A stretch of 44,507 nucleotides of DNA from Syntrophomonadaceae bacterium (GTDB lineage: Bacteria; Bacillota; Syntrophomonadia; Syntrophomonadales; Syntrophothermaceae): NCBI GenBank assembly GCA_012799365.1, contig JAAZLJ010000034.1, positions 1 to 44,507 of the forward strand. Reading direction: 5' to 3'. Below are positions 7,951 to 16,760 of this stretch, one piece after another (the stretch's first letter is position 1; each line of letters starts with the position of its first letter). The notes under the pieces are model-generated. The model had not been told where the DNA came from. It saw only the letters and a list, made by a program, of their open reading frames with translations, and did not search any database. Position numbers and translations under genes: made by a program.

Positions 7951-9672
7951 CTAATTCTGTCTTAAACGTAAAGTACGCATGCGGTTAATCGCTGCCGCTG
8001 CCTCCAAAATCCGGGGATAAGCCAGGTCACCCGGGTGTTGTCCTTTAAACCGGGAAATCACATCCAGCCCTTTTTCCTCTACATCCCGGTACACCATTTT
8101 TAGTATCTCGGTCAGGCTTCTTCGCCCATCAACATAGCGAGCAGCGTAAAAAATAATCTCAGCCATAGCCCTGGTCTGACTGGCATCAACCAATTGCTCC
8201 AGAAGCCTTATATCGATAGAGGTATTTCCGAAAACTATATTTTCCAATCCCCGGGCATCAACTTTAACTTTGCGACCGCGATGGGGATCAAAGCTCTCCT
8301 TCAAAGGTACCCGCGGTCGAACTGTAGATAATACTACCGGTTCTGCCTCTACCTGACGATGGTTGGGAAACTCCCGGGCAATGCGCCGCGCCTCTTCGGT
8401 CACATCCTGAGGACGGTAGTTATCCATCATGATAACCCGGTCACAGACATCAAAATAGTCCCCGGCCCCACCCATTACTATAATAGTTGATACCGCTTGT
8501 TCCCGGTACAGCTCCCCTACTCGATCAATAAAAGGAGTAATAGGCTCTTTATCACTATGCACCAGCTGCTGCATACGTGCATCCCGGATCATGAAGTTGG
8601 TGGCACTGGTATCCTCATCCAGAAGAAGAACCTCGGCCCCCGCCTCCAATGCCTCGACAATGTTGGCTGCCTGCGAGGTACTCCCACTGGCATTATCGGA
8701 AGAAAACGCTATGGTATCCTGCCCCAACGGTAGGTTGTCAATAAAAGGTCTTATGTTAACTTGTTGCACAAACCTCCCGTCCTCCGCCCGGATCTTGACA
8801 GCCTGTGGAACCGTGATCACCCATTCCCTTCCGTCTCCTATAATATGATTATATACTCCCCTCTCCATCGCTTTCAGCAGGGTGGTTTTACCATGGTAGC
8901 CCCCTCCTACAATAAGGGTTACACCGGCTGGTATACCCATACCGGTAATATTTCCGTGATGTAGAGTTTTCAACTCCACTTCCAGTTCCCTGGGAGACAG
9001 GAAGGGAACCGCCTGATCTCTGGTCAGCGGCAAGTTACTAACCCCACTGCGACGGGGAAGAATAGAACCGTTACCCACAAAAGCCACCAGCCCCATGTTC
9101 TTTAACTGGCGGCGGATATGGTTCTGGTCTTCGTATAGAAGGATATGATCCCTTAATTCCTTCTCCTCCAAGCTGGCAAAGTACATGCTCTCCTCGACCA
9201 ACCGAGGAATTTCCTCAAGCAGCATGGCCTCGGCTTCCCGGGCCAGAACCCGACGTCCAGCCGCCGGCAAACCGATAGAAAGTCGGGCCTCCAAGTAATT
9301 AGTTCCCACCTTTACCGCGGTTCGGGCCAATACCTCCTGCCCTCCACTGTCGATGTATATCTGTCCACTCTTTCCCGTTCCTCTCCGGCCTTTTACCCAT
9401 CGTTTGATATCTTGAGCTATCTTTCGAGCGATAATATCGCCCAGAGCAATACAGCGTTCAGGATTGTTATAAAGATACTCGGGAAAACCGGCTTCCGGCT
9501 GCAAAACTCTCACCCGAATACGAGACGGAGAGGCAAAAGGATCCCCCTGTACATGATCGATAAACAGTATAAACCTTTCGCAGCGATATTCGCCCCGTAA
9601 GTCTTGATAAGCCTTATATCCCGCCCCATCAATACGTTGAAGTCTGTGCCGTAACTCCCTGGTATTTGACAT
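7951..9672 (-). CDS. COG3044-type predicted ABC-class ATPase
   Basis: A 573-residue protein matching the conserved 'predicted ATPase of the ABC class' family (COG3044, Pfam ABC_ATPase). The Walker A motif is GGGYHGKT at residues 256-263. A signature-like SSDNASGSTSQA lies near 324, and Walker B LLLDEDTSATNFM follows from about 349. There is no membrane segment and no partner permease nearby, so it is a soluble ATPase rather than a transporter subunit. Its biochemical role is not established. ATG 9672 has a full TAGGAGG at seven bases. It ends 21 bp before the mqn promoter and is probably a separate transcription unit. Confidence 0.9.
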   Translation of the reverse strand: MSNTRELRHRLQRIDGAGYKAYQDLRGEYRCERFILFIDHVQGDPFASPSRIRVRVLQPEAGFPEYLYNNPERCIALGDIIARKIAQDIKRWVKGRRGTGKSGQIYIDSGGQEVLARTAVKVGTNYLEARLSIGLPAAGRRVLAREAEAMLLEEIPRLVEESMYFASLEEKELRDHILLYEDQNHIRRQLKNMGLVAFVGNGSILPRRSGVSNLPLTRDQAVPFLSPRELEVELKTLHHGNITGMGIPAGVTLIVGGGYHGKTTLLKAMERGVYNHIIGDGREWVITVPQAVKIRAEDGRFVQQVNIRPFIDNLPLGQDTIAFSSDNASGSTSQAANIVEALEAGAEVLLLDEDTSATNFMIRDARMQQLVHSDKEPITPFIDRVGELYREQAVSTIIVMGGAGDYFDVCDRVIMMDNYRPQDVTEEARRIAREFPNHRQVEAEPVVLSTVRPRVPLKESFDPHRGRKVKVDARGLENIVFGNTSIDIRLLEQLVDASQTRAMAEIIFYAARYVDGRRSLTEILKMVYRDVEEKGLDVISRFKGQHPGDLAYPRILEAAAAINRMRTLRLRQN

Positions 9673-9719
9673 CGTTTAGCCTCCTAAGCAAATGTTGGCA
9701 TGAGCGGCTCCTCCAAAAG

Positions 9720-9751
9720 AACTAGCCTTAAGTCGCGACTTATGGCTAGTT
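9720..9751 (-). terminator. Palindromic hairpin between a small ORF and the COG3044 gene
   Basis: AACTAGCC and GGCTAGTT flank an inner 14-bp palindrome (TAAGTCGCGACTTA), interrupted only by T-T mismatches. On the minus strand TTCTTTT follows. It can terminate transcription from the upstream small gene, or serve as a protein-binding palindrome ahead of the COG3044 gene. Confidence 0.55.
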
Positions 9752-9777
9752 TGTCACTTCCAGATGATTTATTTACC

Positions 9778-10125
9778 CTACCTCTTTCCGGTAGGTATTA
9801 TTTTCTTGGTTTTTCTGCGTCTTTTGGGCCTCGTGGTCTGGGGTGGCGAAGGACTGGCATCAGTGCCCGCAAAAGTTAGCAGCCAATCCAGCCGGGTAAT
9901 AATTTCCTCCGTATTGCCATTTCCGGTATATATAAGAGGTTGACAGGAAAAACTCTGAATAAGTTCGAGCAGCTCACCGGCAGCTGTTTTTATCTTATGC
10001 ACCTGTTCCCTGGCTGCCTCCGCTTCTTCCCCGGCTGCACCCAACAGCTGTTCGAGCTGGGTGGCTGTCTCGTAAATGTCTTTTAGACGGTCATTAAAGA
10101 TCCCCGCCGATAGAAAATGTGTCAT
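9778..10125 (-). CDS. Small hypothetical protein with coiled coil and basic tail
   Basis: About 115 residues, family not recognised. Residues 10-55 are a heptad-like helix rich in Glu, Ala and Leu, suggesting a coiled coil. The C-terminal 20 residues are strongly basic, with a PKRRRKTKK stretch that might bind nucleic acid or membrane. No signal peptide or membrane segment is seen. ATG 10125 is preferred, with AAGGA nine bases upstream; an in-frame ATG at 10132-10134 directly abuts the same site. It lies between ddl and the COG3044 gene on the same strand, with a hairpin after it. Confidence 0.65.
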   Translation of the reverse strand: MTHFLSAGIFNDRLKDIYETATQLEQLLGAAGEEAEAAREQVHKIKTAAGELLELIQSFSCQPLIYTGNGNTEEIITRLDWLLTFAGTDASPSPPQTTRPKRRRKTKKIIPTGKR

Positions 10126-10238
10126 CCTTATCATTCCTTACCTGATACTGCTATGGAAAATGGCCGTAGAGAACTGTCTCTCTTGGGATTAAATTCTACT
10201 CATATCGCATTTTTCCTCTTTTATCCCTATTTTATTTA

Positions 10239-11183
10239 TTATTTTTCCAGAGCCAGCTTAACGATGCGCTCACATAGCTCGGCAAATTCCATCCCTGCTG
10301 CCCGCGCTGCATCGGGGAACAGGCTCATAGCAGTCATGCCAGGTATGGTATTAATCTCCAGAACCAACGGATTATCATCAGCATCGATAATAAAATCGAC
10401 TCGTGAAAAACCCCGACATCGAAAAACCTTGTAGACCTCCCTGGCCAGTTCAGCTGCTCTTTGTCGGGCCCGGTCGCTTATCCTGGCCGGTATGATATGA
10501 TGACTCATGCCCGGATTATATTTAGCCTCGTAATCATAAAATTCGTTTTCGGCCACAATTTCTATGAGCGGCAGCACCGTTGGATCATCATTACCCAGTA
10601 CCGCAGCCGTAACCTCTACCCCGTCAATAAACTTCTCCACCACGATCTCCCGGTCGTACTCCAGAGCAGCCCGGAGGGCCCCGACCAGAGCTTCCTCGGT
10701 TTTAACAATGCTGGTGCCAATACTGGAGCCTTCTGTCGCTGGTTTAACCACCACAGGTATTCCTAGCTCAGTGATTATCTCCTTCACCACATTCTCTATA
10801 TCTGCCTCTGATACAGAAATACCATGAAAATCATAAAGCAGAAAATCAGCGGTGGGTAGGCCCTCATAGGCCAGCAGTTTCTTGGTAAGCACCTTGTTCA
10901 TCGCCATGGCACTGGCCAGAACTCCCGGACCGGTATAAGGTAAATCCAGGATGTCCAGCAGCCCCTGAACAGTTCCATCCTCCCCGTACTTACCATGCAA
11001 AGCCAGAAAAACTACCTCCGGCCTTTCCGCCTCAATGTTGCCCACGCTTACCTCATTCAAGTCCCACAAGGTAACCTCATGCCCCTTTGACCCCAGGGCC
11101 TCAGCTACCGCCTTTCCGCTGCGCAGGGATACCTCTCTTTCTCGGGATCGCCCTCCAGCCAGAACCAGAACTTTATAACCCAA
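10239..11183 (-). CDS. ddl: D-alanine--D-alanine ligase
   Basis: A 314-residue ATP-grasp ligase that joins two D-alanines for the peptidoglycan stem peptide, in the cytosol. It shows GGRSREREVSLRSG at the N-terminus, LHGKYGEDGTVQG (D-Ala site), and VVKPATEGSSIG (ATP-grasp glycine-rich loop). The C-terminal segment LEINTIPGMT provides metal ligands and the last active-site loop. Length is normal. The start is TTG 11183, with AAGGGGTG seven bases upstream inside the preceding gene. It overlaps the PHP gene by 11 bp, so translational coupling is likely. Confidence 0.95.
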   Translation of the reverse strand: MGYKVLVLAGGRSREREVSLRSGKAVAEALGSKGHEVTLWDLNEVSVGNIEAERPEVVFLALHGKYGEDGTVQGLLDILDLPYTGPGVLASAMAMNKVLTKKLLAYEGLPTADFLLYDFHGISVSEADIENVVKEIITELGIPVVVKPATEGSSIGTSIVKTEEALVGALRAALEYDREIVVEKFIDGVEVTAAVLGNDDPTVLPLIEIVAENEFYDYEAKYNPGMSHHIIPARISDRARQRAAELAREVYKVFRCRGFSRVDFIIDADDNPLVLEINTIPGMTAMSLFPDAARAAGMEFAELCERIVKLALEK

Positions 11184-12042
11184 CCTGCAGCACCCCTTTC
11201 GCTCTTCTGGTCTCCGCTTTAAGAGATGAAACCACGTTTTCAGGCACCATCAACTCTCCCAACTTGACATCAGGTGAAAACCGGCCGTGGTAATCGCTTC
11301 CTCCGGTCATAATCAATCCGTTTTCCCGGGCGTATTTTTCGTATTTAGCCACCAATTGCTGTCTGCCGTTAAGATAGTAATAGTAGACCTCCATACCCAG
11401 ACGGGGATGCCGCATTAGATCCTGCACCAGATTATCGTCCCTTATTAAGCCAGGGTGAGCCAGAACCGGGATGCCCCCACATTCGAGGATCATCTCCACC
11501 GCTTCGTAGTAAGGATTATTGGTGAAATCCACGTAGGCCAGGCCCTTATGACTTAAATAGTTGCGCAAAATGTAGATAATTTCCTCACGACTACGGATAT
11601 AGCCTGCTTCTATAAGGGCAACCAGGTAGTGATTCTTGCCGATGGCCACATTGGCTCGGGCAATCTCCCTGACCCTCTCAAACGTTATCTTATAACCGTA
11701 GTGATTTAACTTATCCACCACTTCCACTGCCAGCTGATTTCTATCCTGTCGCAAATCCTGCAGCCAACCGGTGAGCTCAGGAGAATCCGCATCAACATAA
11801 TACCCCAGAAGATGGATTTCTCTACCCTGATAAATCGTCACCAATTCTACCCCCGGAATCACTTCGATACCTAACTCCCGGGCAGGCCCCACCGTCTCCA
11901 GATATCCCTCAATACTCTCGTGGTCACAAAAAGCTATCGTTTTTAAACCTGATGCGGCCGCTTCTTGAACCAGAGCTGCTGGATTGGTGGAACCATCTGA
12001 AGCTGTACTGTGCATGTGCAGATCCACGGTAGGTTCTCCCAT
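11173..12042 (-). CDS. PHP-domain phosphoesterase
   Basis: A 289-residue protein of the PHP superfamily with the metal-binding motif DLHMHSTASDGS at the N-terminus. FCDHESIEGY, an AHPGL motif in the second half and GGSDYHGRFSPD near the C-terminus complete the metal site. Relatives include RNase AM/YciV, which hydrolyse 3',5'-nucleoside bisphosphates or short RNA 5' ends. The exact substrate is not determined here. ATG 12042 is chosen over an in-frame GTG at 12051 because AAGGAG overlaps the GTG and lies eight bases before the ATG. It is first of a two-gene unit with ddl. Confidence 0.9.
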   Translation of the reverse strand: MGEPTVDLHMHSTASDGSTNPAALVQEAAASGLKTIAFCDHESIEGYLETVGPARELGIEVIPGVELVTIYQGREIHLLGYYVDADSPELTGWLQDLRQDRNQLAVEVVDKLNHYGYKITFERVREIARANVAIGKNHYLVALIEAGYIRSREEIIYILRNYLSHKGLAYVDFTNNPYYEAVEMILECGGIPVLAHPGLIRDDNLVQDLMRHPRLGMEVYYYYLNGRQQLVAKYEKYARENGLIMTGGSDYHGRFSPDVKLGELMVPENVVSSLKAETRRAKGVLQVGL

Positions 12043-12224
12043 ATTAAACACTCCTTCTTATAGCCTCTTATCTATCATAGCAAACATCGCAGAACCTATT
12101 CCATAAATTCTTAACGCCAGAACCCGGTAATTTGTTGGTCAGGCCGCTCCGACTATTGAACCATTTTAAATTATATGCTAGAATAACTTCGCAGTCAGGT
12201 GCTGCATATCAACCAGATCCATAG

Positions 12225-12230
12225 TATAAT
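12225..12230 (+). promoter_or_regulatory. -10 element of the tRNA-Trp gene
   Basis: TATAAT lies 12 bp before the mature tRNA 5' end. The -35 region 17 bp upstream (CTGCAT) is a poor match, so this call rests mainly on the -10. Confidence 0.5.
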
Positions 12231-12242
12231 ATATCTATATAA

Positions 12243-12318
12243 AGGGGAGTAGCTCAATTGGCAGAGCACCGGTCTCCAAAACCGGGGGCTGCGGGTTCGA
12301 TTCCTGTCTCCCCTGCCA
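12243..12318 (+). tRNA. tRNA-Trp (CCA anticodon)
   Basis: The cloverleaf is complete: acceptor AGGGGAG pairs with CTCCCCT, the D-arm is GCTC/GAGC, and the anticodon stem CCGGT/ACCGG encloses CTCCAAA (anticodon CCA). The T-arm carries TTCGATT. The 3' CCA is encoded. The gene stands alone between divergent protein genes and has its own promoter and terminator. Confidence 0.97.
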
Positions 12319-12331
12319 TATGAAAAAAAGT

Positions 12332-12365
12332 AACCGCGCGAGTTTGCGCGGTTTTAGTTTTTCTG
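12332..12365 (+). terminator. Terminator of tRNA-Trp
   Basis: AACCGCGC pairs with GCGCGGTT around a GAGTTT loop, followed by TTAGTTTTT. From here to 12505 I see no gene. Confidence 0.9.
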
Positions 12366-12505
12366 TCACTTTAATAGTATAATTGCCTCATGTATAATAT
12401 TACTATATCAGTTGGGTGACCAGTTCAAAAAATAAGCGGGCGGCAGGTTCGCTATCCGTTCCTCCTTTGACCCAACCCCTACATATTAAGGAATTCTTCC
12501 CCGGC

Positions 12506-14071
12506 CTAAAAATCATCGACGACATCTTTATCTCCTTCAATAACGCTAAATAACACTTCACTTAACTCCTTGATGCTGTACGGTTTGGTAATCATACCCT
12601 TGAATCCCCACTGCCGATATTCGGCCATTACCTGATCATTGGCATATCCGCTGGAAACAATAGCTTTAACCTCCGGATCCAGTTGGAGCAGCCTTTTTAT
12701 CGTTTCCCTGCCCCCCATCCCCCCTGGGATGGTTAGACCTATTATAACTGCATCATAGGGCTGCCCTGCTTCCTGGGCCTGGCGGTAAAGACTATGCACC
12801 TGATTACCGTCGACAGCCAGAGCCACCTGGTAGCCAAGCCGTTTGAGCATCTCACCCATCGTCTTGCGTACCCCCTCATAATCATCCATTACCAATATCC
12901 TCCCTTTTCCTACTGCTACCTGGTTATCGAAAGATTCTTCGGTAATGGTGCCATGAGAATGAGCTGGCAAATAAACCTTGAAGACCGTTCCGTTGTCAAC
13001 GACGGAATCTACGGTTATATGCCCGTTATGTTTCTTTACCGTAGAATAAGCCGTAGCCATACCCAGACCACTTCCCCGGGGCTTGGTGGTAAAATAAGGA
13101 TCAAACACCTTGGAGAGATGCTCTTCCGAAATGCCAATGCCTTCATCGCTCACTGTAATCTGCACATATTCCCCCGCTGGCAGGGAAGAAACATTGAGCT
13201 CGTCCAATACCACGTTATCACAGTGGATAGAAACCACCCCTCCTTCCGGCATAGCCTGGTCGGCATTGATGATCAGATTGCTGATAACCTGGCTGATCTG
13301 GCTTTCATCAACATCCACCGGCCAGATATTATCGGGTATTTCGTATTCACATCTTACATTGGAACCTCTAAGGGCAAAAACAGCCGACTCTCTGATCAGA
13401 TGCTCTATAGATACGGTTTTCTTAATCGGAGCTCCTCCCCGGGCAAAGGTAAGCAGCTGCTGGGTTAGATCTCGAGCCCGTTGACAAGCCTTTTCTGCTT
13501 CTATCAATAAGGTATAGGGAGCATCAGACGAGTCTATCCATAACCTGGCCAGAGATATATTACCCAATATAACCGTTAAAATATTATTAAAATCATGGGC
13601 AATTCCCCCTGCCAACAGTCCGAGAGACTCCAGCTTTTCCATGCGAAAATGTTCTTCTTCGATTCTTTTGCGCTCGGTTATATCGTGAATAATACAGCTA
13701 AACCCCACCCCCTGGTTTCCTGTGCCTTTAATAGGAGATACTGAAATTTCCACCTGTTTTCGGTTCCCATCTTTGAGCCATACGTAATGCTCCATACCCT
13801 TCATGGGAACGCCAGTTCTTTGTACTTTTTTGAAGACCTGGCTAACCTTATCAGCCAGATCTTCCTCCAGGTATTGACGATAATAACTCCCACTTAGCTC
13901 TTCCGATGAACACCCCAGCATCTTGCACAGGGAGTTATTAAAAAAAGTTACACATCCCTGATGATCAAGCTCACAATAACCATCTTCAATATTATCCAGA
14001 ATGTTATGATATTTTTCCTCACTGATTCTCAAGGCTTCTTCCATTTGTTCAAAACTATTCAAGATATTCAC
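12506..14071 (-). CDS. Soluble PAS-histidine kinase with degenerate receiver domain
   Basis: A 521-residue hybrid kinase without membrane segments. A PAS domain (about 15-135) is followed by a HisKA dimerisation domain with the phosphohistidine motif GGIAHDFNNIL (about 155-165). HATPase_c follows (N-box NLIINADQA; G-boxes DEGIGI and GSGLGM). The C-terminal receiver domain (about 390-510) keeps the acidic pair in VMDDYE, the VSSGY serine and the TKPY lysine. The phosphoacceptor aspartate is replaced by glycine at residue 445 (IIGLTIPGGMGG; GGT at 12737-12739). The GTG at 14071 is taken as start; a TTG at 14062 has a better-spaced GGGGGTGA and may be the real one. No partner response regulator is adjacent. 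Confidence 0.9.
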   Translation of the reverse strand: MNILNSFEQMEEALRISEEKYHNILDNIEDGYCELDHQGCVTFFNNSLCKMLGCSSEELSGSYYRQYLEEDLADKVSQVFKKVQRTGVPMKGMEHYVWLKDGNRKQVEISVSPIKGTGNQGVGFSCIIHDITERKRIEEEHFRMEKLESLGLLAGGIAHDFNNILTVILGNISLARLWIDSSDAPYTLLIEAEKACQRARDLTQQLLTFARGGAPIKKTVSIEHLIRESAVFALRGSNVRCEYEIPDNIWPVDVDESQISQVISNLIINADQAMPEGGVVSIHCDNVVLDELNVSSLPAGEYVQITVSDEGIGISEEHLSKVFDPYFTTKPRGSGLGMATAYSTVKKHNGHITVDSVVDNGTVFKVYLPAHSHGTITEESFDNQVAVGKGRILVMDDYEGVRKTMGEMLKRLGYQVALAVDGNQVHSLYRQAQEAGQPYDAVIIGLTIPGGMGGRETIKRLLQLDPEVKAIVSSGYANDQVMAEYRQWGFKGMITKPYSIKELSEVLFSVIEGDKDVVDDF

Positions 14072-14204
14072 CCCCGGGCCAGTCCCCTTCTGGTATATCG
14101 CAGCTTTTCGTTAAACAGGTTGAATATGGAATAAACTTATATCTGAGTTAATATTCGTCAAAGCCTCCGTAATTCCTGCTATCCTTTCCGCTTTTCTTTT
14201 CCAT

Positions 14205-14318
14205 AGGAGACGTTCATGACCCCCTGGTATCACCAGTCAGGGCATTAAACGTAACATTATTCCATTAAGGTATGATAATCCGCTCGCTTCTCGACTCGTT
14301 GACTGCAGTACCAGCGGA
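14205..14318 (+). repeat. Decayed copy of the R3-R2 composite repeat
   Basis: Within the 317-bp gap between the EF-G-like and kinase genes, pieces such as TGGTATCACCAGTCAGGG, CCGCTCGCTTCTCGACTCGT and GACTGCAGTACC align in order with 43510-43600. The right half of the element is missing. No gene is seen here. Confidence 0.55.
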
Positions 14319-14328
14319 TCAAAACACA

Positions 14329-14359
14329 ACCCCGGTCATGTCTGTAACATAACCGGGGT
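14329..14359 (-). terminator. Terminator of the EF-G-like gene
   Basis: On the minus strand CCCCGGTTATG and CATGACCGGGG form an 11-bp stem with one G-U pair, followed by TTGTGTTTTG. It lies 30 bp past the stop codon. Confidence 0.85.
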
Positions 14360-14388
14360 CACCTGCCTTATTGAACTTTCCTACTAGA

Positions 14389-16434
14389 TTATTTTTCCTC
14401 CTGCTCCCGTTTAGCTTTTTCGATTACCTTATCGGCCAGAGCCGCCGGGACTTCCTCGTAACTGGAAAAACTCATATGGAACTTACCCCGTCCCTGGGTA
14501 ATAGACTTCAGGTCAATACTGTAACGGAGCATCTCTGCCAGAGGAACCTGTCCTTTGATCACCTGATGCTTACCGCGGGGTTCCATTCCCAGCACTCGAC
14601 CCCGTTTGCTGTTAAGATCCCCGATGATATCGCCCATGTATTGTTCAGGAATTTCTACCTCGACATCCATGATAGGTTCAAGTAATACCGGCCTGGCCTC
14701 CTCCATACCCTTGCGAAAAGCCAGAATAGCTGCCATTTTAAAGGCCATCTCGGACGAATCAACCGGATGATAAGAACCATCATAGAGCGTTACCTTAAAG
14801 TTAGTAACTGGACACCCCGCCAGCACGCCTTCAACCATCGCTTCTCGGATACCCTTTTCTACAGCCGGGAAATAGTTACGCGGTACAGCTCCGCCAAATA
14901 CCTCTTCCTCAAAGACAAATTCTTCGTCTGTCAGTGGTTCCATCTTTATCCATACATGTCCATACTGTCCATGTCCACCGGTCTGTTTTTTGTGTTTCCC
15001 TTCTACCTCAACCGCCCTCTTAATAGTCTCGCGGTACGGTATCTTCATTTCGTTGGTATTTACATCGACTCCGAATTTACGGCTCAGACGTTCCATAATA
15101 ATGTCAGCGTGGGTCTCACCCAGGGTTTTGAGAATAGTCTGACGAGTTTCGGTATTCTTTTCAATGGTGATGGTGGGATCCTCCTCCATCAACCTCTGTA
15201 CTGCATTACTAAGCTTTTCCTCATCGCCCTTACCTACCGGTTCAATGGCTATCCCCAGCGAGGGCTCAGGATAATCTATCCCTTCCAAAACCACCGGATT
15301 CGCCTTCTCGGTCAGGGTATCCCCGGATAGAGTTTCAGATAGTTTGGTTACCGCAGCAATATCACCCGGGTGAAGTTCGGGAACCTGAATCTGATCCTTG
15401 CCCCGCATCAGGAGCAGGTTATTTATACGCTCTTCCTTGTCTTTATTAGGATTGTAAACGGTCGAATCGGATTTCATGGTTCCGGTAAATATCCGGAAAA
15501 AGTTAAGCCGGCCAATGTAAGGGTCAGCAATGGTCTTAAACACCAGGGCCGCCAGCGGCTCCTTGTCTAAATCCTCTTTATCTCGTACTTCCGGATGGTG
15601 GGTGGCATCAGGCATGCAATCAATAATAAAATCCATCAAGGGCTTGATACCTACATTATTAAGGGCTGAACCGCAGAATACAAACACCGCTGTACCATCG
15701 ACAACCGCATTCTTGATGCCGAATTGGATTTCTTCGTCAGTCAGCTCCTCACCTTCCAGATATTTGGTTAACAGATCATCATCGGTCTCGGCCGCGGCTT
15801 CAATTACCTGTTCCCGGTAGGACTCAACCTCATCCATCATGTCAGCGGGAATTTCCGCTTCTGTAATCTTACCACTCCCGGCCTCGAACAGCAGGGCCTT
15901 CATTTGTATCAGATCCACTACCCCTTTAAAATCATCCTCGGCCCCTATGGGAAGCTGCACGGGCACGATGTTTTCCGGGAATTGCTCCTTAATATCGGCC
16001 AGAACCTTATCGAAATTGGCGTTCTCTCGATCCATTTTGTTGACGAAAATAACCCGAGGAATGCCCTCGCTCTCGTCCCAGTATACCTCGGTTTGAACCT
16101 CAACGCCGGCCACCGCCGAAACTACCACCAGGACATTATCAGTTACGCGCAGAGCTTCTTTTACCTGTCCCGCAAAATCAGCATAACCGGGAGTATCAAG
16201 GATGTTGATCTTGAACCCCCTGTACTCGCAGGGTACAGGTGTAGTATTTATGGTAATCTTACGCTTGATCTCTTCCGGGTAAAAATCAGCTACCGTATTA
16301 CCTTCGTCGACTTTGCCCATCCTTTTAGTGGCACCGCTGTTGAACAGCATGGCTTCTGTCAGGGAGGTCTTTCCTGCTCCTCCATGGGCTATCAGTGCTA
16401 TGTTACGTATCTTTTCCGTGGGGTAAACATTCAC
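14389..16434 (-). CDS. Elongation factor G-like protein (EF-G paralogue)
   Basis: A 681-residue translational GTPase with the EF-G domain order. It has the P-loop AHGGAGKTSL (about 16-25), DTPGYADF (G3) and NKMD (G4). Domains II to V end in a typical EF-G C-terminus (MSFSSYEEVPA). The P-loop reads HGGAGKT instead of HIDAGKT, and the switch I region has EEIKRKITI instead of the canonical ERERGITI. This is the sign of the EF-G-like subfamily rather than housekeeping FusA. Its role in the ribosome cycle is not settled for this subfamily. The start is GTG 16434 with AAGGAGGG upstream. It is followed by a strong terminator, and no ribosomal-protein or tuf gene is near. Confidence 0.9.
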   Translation of the reverse strand: MNVYPTEKIRNIALIAHGGAGKTSLTEAMLFNSGATKRMGKVDEGNTVADFYPEEIKRKITINTTPVPCEYRGFKINILDTPGYADFAGQVKEALRVTDNVLVVVSAVAGVEVQTEVYWDESEGIPRVIFVNKMDRENANFDKVLADIKEQFPENIVPVQLPIGAEDDFKGVVDLIQMKALLFEAGSGKITEAEIPADMMDEVESYREQVIEAAAETDDDLLTKYLEGEELTDEEIQFGIKNAVVDGTAVFVFCGSALNNVGIKPLMDFIIDCMPDATHHPEVRDKEDLDKEPLAALVFKTIADPYIGRLNFFRIFTGTMKSDSTVYNPNKDKEERINNLLLMRGKDQIQVPELHPGDIAAVTKLSETLSGDTLTEKANPVVLEGIDYPEPSLGIAIEPVGKGDEEKLSNAVQRLMEEDPTITIEKNTETRQTILKTLGETHADIIMERLSRKFGVDVNTNEMKIPYRETIKRAVEVEGKHKKQTGGHGQYGHVWIKMEPLTDEEFVFEEEVFGGAVPRNYFPAVEKGIREAMVEGVLAGCPVTNFKVTLYDGSYHPVDSSEMAFKMAAILAFRKGMEEARPVLLEPIMDVEVEIPEQYMGDIIGDLNSKRGRVLGMEPRGKHQVIKGQVPLAEMLRYSIDLKSITQGRGKFHMSFSSYEEVPAALADKVIEKAKREQEEK

Positions 16435-16495
16435 TAAAAAAACTCCCTCCTTGCCAATTATCCAGCATTTTAAAATCCTCTTTATTATAACCCAT

Positions 16496-16735
16496 CTATT
16501 TTCTAAGGAAAATAGAGAAAACCCAGTAAATTACCACTCCTATTATAAACAGAACCATCAGTATCTGTATGCGCATGGCATCCAAAACCGTCAATATACA
16601 GCCCAGCATGGTCGGCAGAAAAAATGATGGGCGCCGCTGCGTCTGCGGGTTCTGCCGCTTTTCACCCATATAGGGAAGGTTAAAAAGCAGCAAAAATATT
16701 GACACATTTAGTATAAGATTCAGGCCAAATAGCAT
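16496..16735 (-). CDS. Small two-helix membrane protein
   Basis: 79 residues with two hydrophobic stretches (about 2-20 and 55-76) separated by a basic, polar loop containing KRQNPQTQRR. Family not recognised. ATG 16735 has AGGGGA five bases upstream. It begins 25 bp after the surE stop on the same strand, so it is probably the last gene of the ypmA-lepB-surE unit. Confidence 0.65.
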   Translation of the reverse strand: MLFGLNLILNVSIFLLLFNLPYMGEKRQNPQTQRRPSFFLPTMLGCILTVLDAMRIQILMVLFIIGVVIYWVFSIFLRK

Positions 16736-16760
16736 ATAATCCCCTGTTTCACCTGGAAGT

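Noticed and set aside
12794-13468. Plus-strand open frame of 224 codons antisense to the kinase
   Set aside because: It is the complement of a well-supported kinase; no motif, no ribosome-binding site.
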